Shown here piece by piece: positions 1 to 5,520 of a stretch of DNA of 5,546 nt (the first letter of the stretch is position 1; every line of letters begins with the position of its first letter). The DNA is taken from positions 1 through 5,546 of the forward strand of contig JAZLIL010000143.1 of assembly GCA_045617405.1 (NCBI GenBank). The letters are read 5' to 3'. The position numbers and the translations under genes are program-made. The notes under the pieces are model-generated. The model was not told the origin of the DNA. It did no database searches and saw nothing but the letters and a program-made list of their open reading frames with translations. This DNA is from JAZLIL01 sp045617405 (lineage in GTDB: Bacteria; Bacillota; Clostridia; Lachnospirales; Lachnospiraceae).

Positions 1-1313
1 TTATCGTTAACCATCTTGAGAGTCTTATCCTCTTCCATGAGCTTTCCGATAGCCTGTGAAACCTTGTCATCATCACCCTTATTCTTTGTTGTGAATCTCT
101 GATAGGTGTAAGGGGTTGAATAAACAGGCTTTTCAAAGGAAATCGGTTCAGCCTTTGTTGAAAGTGTATCACCTGTTGCGGGGCTTGTGAGCTTTCCTAA
201 TGCTCCGATATCACCTGCATGAAGCTCCTTAACCTCGATCTGCTCCTTTCCTCGAAGAACATAAATCTTTGAAAGCTTCTCTTCTACTTCCTTTTCTGTG
301 TTGTAAATGACTGCATCATTCTTAAGAATACCTGAGCAAATCTTGATAAATGAGAATTTACCGATGAACGGATCAACAAGTGTCTTGAATACTCTGGCTG
401 AGAATGCCTTGCTCTCATCGTAGTCAGCATCAAAATCAGCACCGGTCTTTGCGTTCTTGCCCTTGAGCGTCTTCTTGTTAGGTGCAGGGAAATAGCTTGT
501 AATAGCAACCATTACCATTACGGTACCCTGCTGGTTGATTGATGAACCTGCAAGAACCGGGACAACCTCAGCCTTTGAAACGCTCTCATGAAGAGCCTTG
601 GAAATCTCTTCGGGTGTGAACTCCTCACCTTCAAAGTACTTCTCCATCAGTTCTTCGGATGTATCGGCAACTGCTTCTATAAGGTCAACGCGGCACTTAT
701 CTGTCATATCCTTGATAGAATCGGGAATCGCGCACTCCTCATACTTGCTCATTGAAGTGAACTTACGTCCGCCCATCTTAACGACATTAACAAAGCCTAC
801 GAACTTTCCGTTTTCAATAATAGGTGTATGGAAAGGAGCGATCTTCTTTCCGAATGTCTCAACAAGAGCATCAACAACTGTCATATAATCAGCATTGTCA
901 TCATCCATGCTGGTTACAAAGAACATTCTCGGAAGATTTCTCTTCTCACACATGTCCCAAGCCTTCTGGGTTCCGACTTCAATACCTGACTTGGCAGATA
1001 CAACAATGATAGCAGCATCAGCTGCATCAAGAGCTTCCTCAACCTCACCAACGAAATCAAAGTAACCGGGAGCATCAAGGAAATTGATTTTCATATCGTT
1101 CCACTCAATGGGAACAAGAGAAGTACTGATTGAAAACTGTCTCTTCTGCTCTTCTTTGTCATAGTCGCTGATAGTTGTTCCATCTTCAACGCGACCCTGA
1201 CGGGAGATGATACCCTTTGTAAATGCCATGGCTTCGACTAATGTTGTCTTACCACAGCCACCGTGTCCTAACACAGCAACATTACGAATTTTGTCTGTTG
1301 AATAATTGTTCAT
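1..1313 (-). CDS. EF-G-like translational GTPase, 3' end beyond window
   Basis: A ribosome-associated GTPase of the elongation factor G superfamily. The start and 437 codons are present without a stop; the rest of domain III and domains IV-V lie past the left edge. The start at 1311-1313 follows a GGAGG (1321-1325) at 7-base spacing. The P-loop is GHGGCGKTT (residues 16-24) instead of the usual AHIDAGKTT. Switch I reads RQFSI (58-62) where EF-G has RGITI. G3 is DAPGY (80-84) where EF-G has DTPGH. G4 is TSMD (134-137) where most GTPases have NKMD. G5 is near AGSS (255-258). A domain II beta-barrel starts near residue 303 (AFSARVFKT), and domain III starts near residue 397. These departures match the EF-G-like paralogue group seen in Clostridia and Actinobacteria rather than housekeeping FusA, so I give no symbol. 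Its cellular role is not settled. It has its own promoter, so it is probably not in the operon of the peptide gene upstream. Confidence 0.9.
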   Translation of the reverse strand, partial: MNNYSTDKIRNVAVLGHGGCGKTTLVEAMAFTKGIISRQGRVEDGTTISDYDKEEQKRQFSISTSLVPIEWNDMKINFLDAPGYFDFVGEVEEALDAADAAIIVVSAKSGIEVGTQKAWDMCEKRNLPRMFFVTSMDDDNADYMTVVDALVETFGKKIAPFHTPIIENGKFVGFVNVVKMGGRKFTSMSKYEECAIPDSIKDMTDKCRVDLIEAVADTSEELMEKYFEGEEFTPEEISKALHESVSKAEVVPVLAGSSINQQGTVMVMVAITSYFPAPNKKTLKGKNAKTGADFDADYDESKAFSARVFKTLVDPFIGKFSFIKICSGILKNDAVIYNTEKEVEEKLSKIYVLRGKEQIEVKELHAGDIGALGKLTSPATGDTLSTKAEPISFEKPVYSTPYTYQRFTTKNKGDDDKVSQAIGKLMEEDKTLKMVND

Positions 1314-1380
1314 CGTGTTTCCTCCAATACATTAATGTCGGTCGGGTATACTTCTTCCACCCTACAACCGTCCAAATTCA

Positions 1381-1409
1381 ATTGTACTCGAAAAGAACTG
1401 ATTTTACAA
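1381..1409 (-). promoter_or_regulatory. sigma-A-like promoter of the EF-G-like gene
   Basis: On the minus strand a -35 TTGTAA (1404-1409) and a -10 TACAAT (1381-1386) are separated by exactly 17 bases. Transcription would start near 1374, leaving a leader of about 60 bases before the ATG at 1313, with GGAGG at 1321-1325. No structured element is obvious in that leader. Confidence 0.6.
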
Positions 1410-1448
1410 CAACATTTTGCAATTACGAAAAATGCCTTAATGAAATAG

Positions 1449-1471
1449 AGGCTGTCTGATTACGACAGCCT
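1449..1471 (-). terminator. Hairpin terminator after the double-glycine peptide gene
   Basis: An 8-bp perfect stem, AGGCTGTC with GACAGCCT, encloses a 7-base loop. On the minus strand it comes 18 bases after the stop codon of the peptide gene and before the EF-G-like promoter, which is where a terminator is expected. The downstream run (CTATTTCATT) is only moderately T-rich, so termination may be partial. On the plus strand the stem is followed by TTATCTT, but no plus-strand gene was found to use it. Confidence 0.55.
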
Positions 1472-1489
1472 TTATCTTAATCAATTACG

Positions 1490-1723
1490 TTAACCTTTTA
1501 CAAAGGGTGCAAAAGGCTTACGACCTACCTTATTATCATCTTCTCCACCACTTGTTGATCCACCATTCGGGTCATAATTACCTTTATTATTGCCGACATT
1601 AATTTTGTCCGGATTTGTCGTATCATCAAAACCCATGCCTGATAACGCTCCACCGCCCGAAACTTTTTCAAGTTTATCATCCGGAATCTCCCTCACATTA
1701 CGTTCATTTGAATTTCTGTCCAT
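1490..1723 (-). CDS. Double-glycine leader peptide (putative exported bacteriocin-like or signalling precursor)
   Basis: A 77-residue protein with a very good ribosome site, AGGAGG (1730-1735), 6 bases before the ATG. Residues 13-24 read IPDDKLEKVSGG. This fits the double-glycine leader consensus: hydrophobic at -12 (I13), -7 (L18) and -4 (V21), acidic or polar residues between, and Gly-Gly at -2/-1. Such leaders are cut and exported by ABC transporters with an N-terminal C39 peptidase domain. A third glycine (G25) leaves the cut site uncertain by one residue. The predicted mature part is about 53 residues, very polar, rich in Gly, Asn and Asp, without cysteine, and ends with a proline-containing aromatic and basic tail (KPFAPFVKG). 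It has no membrane segment and no GxxxG-rich hydrophobic core, so it is unlike a classical pore-forming class II bacteriocin. I do not recognise the family. No transporter or immunity gene is visible nearby. It may share the transcript of the ligase gene 73 bases upstream. Confidence 0.75.
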   Translation of the reverse strand: MDRNSNERNVREIPDDKLEKVSGGGALSGMGFDDTTNPDKINVGNNKGNYDPNGGSTSGGEDDNKVGRKPFAPFVKG

Positions 1724-1744
1724 ATTTGCCCTCCTTTATATTTG

Positions 1745-1787
1745 GTCAATGTTATTCGCAATCCGCTTCGCTCCTTGCTCATATAAA
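1745..1787 (-). repeat. 43-base dispersed repeat, copy 1
   Basis: This stretch matches 5504-5546 at 42 of 43 positions; the only difference is C versus A at 1773/5535 on the plus strand. It lies between the stop of the ligase gene and the ribosome site of the peptide gene, ending 21 bases before the peptide start, in the same sense as that gene. Read on the minus strand it contains GCGAAGC, a sequence known to form an unusually stable mini-hairpin as single-stranded DNA, and two GCGAA units 12 bases apart. No long inverted repeat or transposase signature was seen. Confidence 0.85.
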
Positions 1788-1796
1788 TTAATAATG

Positions 1797-4079
1797 CTAA
1801 CGCAGATCAGCTCTTCTTATCTTTCCGTTAAATGTCTTGGGAAGCTCTTCTACAAATTCCACGATTCTCGGATATTTGTAAGGTGCGGTGTGTTCCTTTA
1901 CGTAGACCTGGATTTCCTTCTTCAGTTCGTCTGTTCCGACACTTCCCTTGGTGAGAACGATGGTTGCCTTAACCACCTGACCTCTTATCTCGTCAGGTGC
2001 TGCAGTAACGGCACACTCAAGAACATACGGAAGCTCCATAATAACGCTCTCTATCTCGAAAGGCCCGATTCTGTAGCCTGATGACTTAATAAGATCATCT
2101 ACTCTTCCGACGTACCAGTAGTAACCATCCTCATCCTTCCATGCGGTATCACCCGTGTGATAGTAACCGTCATGCCATACGGCTGCTGTTTTCTCGTCAT
2201 CCCTGTAATAACCTCTGAAGAGTCCGCATGGTGTAGACTCATCAGTCTTAATACAGATTTCTCCGGTCTGTCCTACAGAACAGATGCTTCCGTCTCTTGC
2301 GAGAAGTTCAACCTTGTATAGAGGATTGGGCTTTCCCATTGAGCCGGGCTTGTTCTCGCTGCCATAGAGGTTTGCAATGACAAGAGTAGTTTCTGTCTGA
2401 CCGAAGCCCTCCATAATCTTAAGACCGGTATGCTCCATAAATTTGTTGTAAACCTCGGCATTCAGTGCCTCGCCGGCTGTAGTGGCGTATCTGATCGATG
2501 AGAGATCAAACCTCGAAAGATCCTCTTTAACAAAGAATCTGTACATTGTGGGAGGTGCACAGAATGTAGTGATGTTGTACTTCTTAAACATCGGGAGAAT
2601 ATCATTTGCATTGAATCTGTCAAAATCGTACACAAAAACGCAAGCCTCGCAGAGCCACGCACCGTAGAGCTTGCCCCAGAGAGCCTTGCCCCAGCCTGTA
2701 TCCGAAATCGTAAAATGAAGATCCGTGGGTCTTATCGAATGCCAGTACTTTGCCGTAACAAAGTGACCTAGTGCGTATTTATGACTGTGTGACGCAATCT
2801 TCGGATACCCCGATGTTCCCGAAGTAAAGAACATCAGCATCACATCGTCACCGCGTGAAGCTGCATAACCCTGAGGACGCAGAAAGCTGTCGGAAAAACT
2901 CTCAAGCTCTTCGTCAAAGAAATGCCATCCGTCACGCTTCTCATTTACTATGATCTTCGTCTGCATGAGCGGGCACTCTGCGGCTGCAAGCTCAATCTGC
3001 TCAGGTACACCGTCATCCGGAGTACACACAATCGCACAGATGCCTGCTGACCGGAATCTGTAGACAAAATCCTTCTTTACAAGCTGGCTTGTCGCAGGAA
3101 TTGCAACAGCGCCAAGCTTATGAAGTGCAAGAATGCTTATCCAAAACTGATAATGTCTCTTTAAGACAAGCATAACCTTGTCGCCCTTTTGGATGCCGAG
3201 ACTTCTGAAGTAATTGGCAGCTTTCGAAGAAAGAAGGCTCATGTCTTTATATGAAAAACGCCTCTCGCCATGATTCTTGTCTACGTATATCATACACTCC
3301 TTTTCAGGCTTTGTTTCACCGAGCTTATCAACTACATCATATGCAAAATTAAAATTATCTTCATTCTTGAACTTTATTTTCTTAAGCTCACCCTTGCTGT
3401 TGATCTTCGTATCGACAAATGAGCTCCAAACAAGACCTTTACCGGATGTATCCTTCTTGATTGCATCGGGTTCATTCTCAACGGGAAGGGGAAGATTTTC
3501 ACCCTCTTCACTTGGATCATTGATAATAAGCGTAAAGAACTCACAATCCTCACCGCCGACAGCAACCATACCGTGTGGTGTACGGCTGTCAAAGTAGATA
3601 ACATCACCCGGATAGAGCGTTTCTATGTTGTTGCCAAACTGTGCAAGAACACTTCCCTTAAGGATGATGCTCGTCTCCTGTCCCGTGTGAACATTGAGAT
3701 GAATAGGCTTAAACTCATCGCCCTTGACATAGGGGATTGTTACATAAAAAGGCTCACCGAGCTTATTCTTGAAGTGAGGTGCCACATTGAGATAATTGAA
3801 GCCCTCTTTTCTTGCAATAGGAACACCCCCACCCTTTCTAATAATGGAATATGTTGTAAGCTTGGGGCTTGAACCCTGCATAAGATCCGAAACGTCAACG
3901 TGAAACAACGATGCACACTTGTAAATAAAAGTAAATGCGAAATCCTTCTCGCCGTTTTCGAATGCAAGATACTCCTCGTTTGAAAGCTTTGTCATCGAGG
4001 CCATATACTCAACCGAAAAACCGTTAAGTTCACGCAGCTCCTTAACACGTGAAGCCACATCAACAATTATCTGATCCAT
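1797..4079 (-). CDS. XRE-type HTH / cupin / acyl-CoA synthetase fusion (AMP-forming)
   Basis: 760 residues. The start follows AAAGGA (RBS about 4087-4092) at good spacing. Residues 8-65 resemble an XRE helix-turn-helix (RVKELRELNGFSVEYMA, then an FENGEK-type turn). Residues 120-185 form a cupin barrel with HTGQE (H131, E135) and H169 as likely metal ligands. From about 245 to the end it is an adenylate-forming enzyme of the acetyl-CoA/medium-chain acyl-CoA synthetase type. Its motifs are the P-loop FTSGTSGYPK (418-427), SDTGWGKALWG (459-469), EGFGQTET (557-564), HTGD (641-644), GRVDDLIKSSGYRIG (658-672) and the C-terminal catalytic lysine K753 in NGKIRR. All catalytic residues are present, so it should activate a carboxylic acid with ATP and transfer it to CoA in the cytosol; the acid is unknown. 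HTH-cupin modules usually sense small molecules and bind DNA; here the module may instead regulate the enzyme or dock it. A T-box leader precedes the gene, and it is probably transcribed from the promoter at 4445-4473. Confidence 0.93.
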   Translation of the reverse strand: MDQIIVDVASRVKELRELNGFSVEYMASMTKLSNEEYLAFENGEKDFAFTFIYKCASLFHVDVSDLMQGSSPKLTTYSIIRKGGGVPIARKEGFNYLNVAPHFKNKLGEPFYVTIPYVKGDEFKPIHLNVHTGQETSIILKGSVLAQFGNNIETLYPGDVIYFDSRTPHGMVAVGGEDCEFFTLIINDPSEEGENLPLPVENEPDAIKKDTSGKGLVWSSFVDTKINSKGELKKIKFKNEDNFNFAYDVVDKLGETKPEKECMIYVDKNHGERRFSYKDMSLLSSKAANYFRSLGIQKGDKVMLVLKRHYQFWISILALHKLGAVAIPATSQLVKKDFVYRFRSAGICAIVCTPDDGVPEQIELAAAECPLMQTKIIVNEKRDGWHFFDEELESFSDSFLRPQGYAASRGDDVMLMFFTSGTSGYPKIASHSHKYALGHFVTAKYWHSIRPTDLHFTISDTGWGKALWGKLYGAWLCEACVFVYDFDRFNANDILPMFKKYNITTFCAPPTMYRFFVKEDLSRFDLSSIRYATTAGEALNAEVYNKFMEHTGLKIMEGFGQTETTLVIANLYGSENKPGSMGKPNPLYKVELLARDGSICSVGQTGEICIKTDESTPCGLFRGYYRDDEKTAAVWHDGYYHTGDTAWKDEDGYYWYVGRVDDLIKSSGYRIGPFEIESVIMELPYVLECAVTAAPDEIRGQVVKATIVLTKGSVGTDELKKEIQVYVKEHTAPYKYPRIVEFVEELPKTFNGKIRRADLR

Positions 4080-4127
4080 AGTACTGTCCTTTCATAATGA
4101 ATGAGATTAGCGCTGTGTTTAATCCAT

Positions 4128-4137
4128 CACTTATGAT
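4128..4137 (-). repeat. 10-base motif ATCATAAGTG, repeated inside the upstream promoter
   Basis: Minus-strand ATCATAAGTG occurs here, between the T-box terminator and the ligase start, and again at 4454-4463, inside the spacer of the promoter between its -35 and -10. Two identical copies bracketing the leader could be operator sites, for example for the XRE domain of the ligase. A 10-base match within about 400 bases can also occur by chance. Confidence 0.3.
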
Positions 4138-4144
4138 ATAACGT

Positions 4145-4183
4145 AAAAACAATAAAACCCGTCTCAACTGACATTGAGACGGG
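4145..4183 (-). terminator. Intrinsic terminator of the T-box leader
   Basis: On the minus strand a perfect 10-bp stem, CCCGTCTCAA with TTGAGACGGG, encloses a 6-base loop (4158-4183) and is followed by TTTTATTGTTTTT (4157-4145). The 5' half of the stem is also used by the antiterminator (4174-4204), so the two folds exclude each other, as in transcriptional T-boxes. Confidence 0.92.
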
Positions 4184-4204
4184 ATAACCCGCGGTACCAC
4201 TCAA
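4174..4204 (-). promoter_or_regulatory. T-box antiterminator with UGGU tRNA-binding bulge
   Basis: Helix A1 is TTGAG (4204-4200) with CTCAA (4178-4174). The bulge TGGTACC follows. Helix A2 is GCGGG (4192-4188) with CCCGT (4183-4179), including one G-U pair, closed by a 4-base loop. The geometry is canonical. The helix uses the 5' arm of the terminator (4183-4174), so folding one prevents the other. Confidence 0.9.
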
Positions 4205-4444
4205 TTTGCGATTTCTCGCCACTTAGCGGACTCCAACAAGTCCTTTGCACTGACGCAGCACATCGGAAGGCATCTACCTGCAAAATGCTCTCGGGCCTTC
4301 AGCTCGGAAGTGATGGGTTCTGATCTACTCTGCCGCCGTTTCTCAGCAAATCCCGGCTCTCTGTGGGTTTCATAAATCGACCGTCTTCGTCACAGCTTTT
4401 CATATATACTTTTACAAGTCCTCCGATTCAGACTCTATAAAAGA

Positions 4445-4473
4445 GTAATAGCACACTTATGATTCAATGTCAA
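4445..4473 (-). promoter_or_regulatory. sigma-A-like promoter of the T-box/ligase transcript
   Basis: A consensus -35 TTGACA (4468-4473) and a -10 TATTAC (4445-4450, four of six consensus bases) are separated by 17 bases on the minus strand. The start site would be near 4438, about 40 bases before T-box Stem I. The spacer contains one copy of the 10-base motif also found at 4128-4137. Confidence 0.75.
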
Positions 4474-4547
4474 ATGATTTTTAAGCACTTTCGATTTATT
4501 TAAGCTTCCGCCAAAAGGCACTATCACGAACTATTCAGCACAACCGG

Positions 4548-5489
4548 TTATCTAAGAGCATCGGCTGAATAGTCCGGTCCTTCCATGGTGCACGGGACTT
4601 CGATACCAACTTCCTCCTTGCGCCAGACATCAGTGTTTTCATATACATAGTTTTTCATATCAACACCATTCTCAGGAATCTTCGCGACAGTCAGCTTCTC
4701 CCTGATTGCAGCTATTTCATCATCCTTGTCATAGGTGATGTCTATCTTTGTCCCGGGTGCGATGTTATACCAAATCCACCTTGCATCGGGAACCGTCAGT
4801 CTTACGCAGCCGTGTGAAACGCTCTTTCCGAGATTATTCCAGGAAGAGGTGTAGGTTGAATCATCCTTTGCTAAGTAGAGTGCGGAATGGAAATAGATTC
4901 TTCCTGTAATCTGCGTCCAGTACTGGGCATAGACATCTGTATTATTGAAAATTGCATACCTGACACGATGATCGTGCATTGAAAAGCTTCCGGAAGGAGT
5001 TAAAGAACCTGATGCCCCGCTCGAACAGAGCATATAGCGAACAGGGCGGTCATATTTCCCGCTGTCGCTCTTTTTGTAGACGGCAACCACATGGTGACAA
5101 AGATTTACAAGAATATAATAGGTGTCACAAGTGGGAAATCCCTTCGGAAACTCATAATCGCCGTCGTCGGCAATCAACTCCTCAAAGCTCATGGAAACTG
5201 TAGGCGCCAGGATCTTAAATTGCTCCTCTTCCGAGAGCTGTTCGAAATCATCACTTTCATCTTCTTCCTCGAGAATCTCAATTTCGTACTTTCTAAGGAG
5301 CTCTTCTATTTCAAAATCTTCTACAGCTGTCTCCTGCTTTTGGGGCTCTTCGGGCCCGATTTCGGCCTCAATTGCATGTAAGGAGGAGTAGTCTTCCCTT
5401 TTTATGGAACAAGCAGTCAGAGCGCACGTCATAATCATTCCAAAAATGATTAATGCTGTTCTATTGTGTTTTTTTGACATGATTTTCAT
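4548..5489 (-). CDS. L,D-transpeptidase-like (YkuD) lipoprotein
   Basis: 313 residues from the first ATG. An N-terminal basic stretch and hydrophobic segment (about 7-26) end in the lipobox LTAC, so Cys27 should be lipid-anchored on the outer face of the membrane. A strongly acidic linker follows (about 40-110, rich in Glu and Asp). The YkuD domain covers about 122-252: a TPSG turn (164-167), FHSALYL with H201, and the catalytic SHGCVR (225-230, nucleophile C228, H226, R230). These enzymes make 3-3 peptidoglycan cross-links or attach proteins to peptidoglycan. The last 60 residues are an extra tail I do not recognise. The start is uncertain: there is no room for a ribosome site before the ATG at 5489, while Met4 (5480) has a weak GGGATG upstream; both keep the signal peptide. 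A 43-base repeat ends 14 bases before the first ATG. No convincing terminator follows the stop; only a 3-bp GCC/GGC hairpin is seen. Confidence 0.9.
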   Translation of the reverse strand: MKIMSKKHNRTALIIFGMIMTCALTACSIKREDYSSLHAIEAEIGPEEPQKQETAVEDFEIEELLRKYEIEILEEEDESDDFEQLSEEEQFKILAPTVSMSFEELIADDGDYEFPKGFPTCDTYYILVNLCHHVVAVYKKSDSGKYDRPVRYMLCSSGASGSLTPSGSFSMHDHRVRYAIFNNTDVYAQYWTQITGRIYFHSALYLAKDDSTYTSSWNNLGKSVSHGCVRLTVPDARWIWYNIAPGTKIDITYDKDDEIAAIREKLTVAKIPENGVDMKNYVYENTDVWRKEEVGIEVPCTMEGPDYSADALR

Positions 5490-5492
5490 CCC

Positions 5493-5520
5493 GTTATTCG
5501 CAAGTCAATGTTATTCGCAA
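5493..5520 (-). repeat. Two 11-base direct repeats at the edge of the dispersed repeat
   Basis: Plus-strand GTTATTCGCAA occurs at 5493-5503 and again at 5510-5520, with a 17-base period. The second copy belongs to the 43-base repeat; the first extends it toward the lipoprotein start. Copy 1 at 1745-1787 lacks this extra unit, so the repeat varies in the number of these modules. Confidence 0.7.

Larger units (their letters stand above)
4145..4400 (-). promoter_or_regulatory. T-box riboswitch leader, probable isoleucine specifier
   Basis: A tRNA-sensing leader that reads through its terminator when the matching tRNA is uncharged. Read on the minus strand, Stem I starts near 4397, where AGCT pairs with AGCT at 4304-4301. 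It carries the conserved AGAGAG (about 4363-4358) and a GCCG/CGGC distal stem. The returning strand reads GAACCCATCACTTCCGAG (4320-4303), the usual specifier setting. ATC at 4314-4312 is followed by a purine and lies six bases before GAG, the spacing I know from other T-boxes, which gives isoleucine. CCC at 4317-4315 (proline) is the alternative. A Stem III-like hairpin lies near 4242-4227. The antiterminator is complete: TTGAG, the 7-base bulge TGGTACC (4199-4193), GCGGG, a TTAT loop, CCCGT, CTCAA. TGGT pairs with ACCA, so the tRNA needs discriminator A, which suits tRNA-Ile and argues against His. The first coding region downstream is the ligase fusion. Confidence 0.93.

Noticed and set aside
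598..1459. Plus-strand open frames opposite the EF-G-like gene and its upstream region
   Set aside because: They are shadows of a gene with unmistakable GTPase motifs on the other strand, or cross its promoter. None has a good ribosome site or recognisable product.
1693..1780. Small minus-strand ORF starting in repeat copy 1 (MSKERSGLRITL...) and overlapping the peptide gene
   Set aside because: It has no ribosome site of its own, and in repeat copy 2 the same frame hits TAG at the fourth codon, so it is not conserved coding sequence.
1745..1787. CRISPR, tRNA or insertion-sequence interpretation of the 43-base repeat
   Set aside because: There are only two distant copies with unrelated flanks, no spacer array, no cloverleaf, no terminal inverted repeats and no transposase.
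1590..2081. 163-codon plus-strand open frame
   Set aside because: It is antisense to the peptide gene and the ligase C-terminus, which have clear motifs and ribosome sites. Its translation has no recognisable domain.
4312..4316. CAT (His) or CCA (Pro) as alternative specifier triplets
   Set aside because: CAT would require UGGG in the antiterminator bulge because tRNA-His has discriminator C, but the bulge is UGGU. CCA and CAT are also not followed by a purine. CCC with a following A cannot be fully excluded and is kept as the alternative.
4484..4530. Possible terminator of the lipoprotein gene
   Set aside because: Only a 3-bp GCC/GGC stem and a loose AAGC/GCTT pairing are present, without a proper T-tract.
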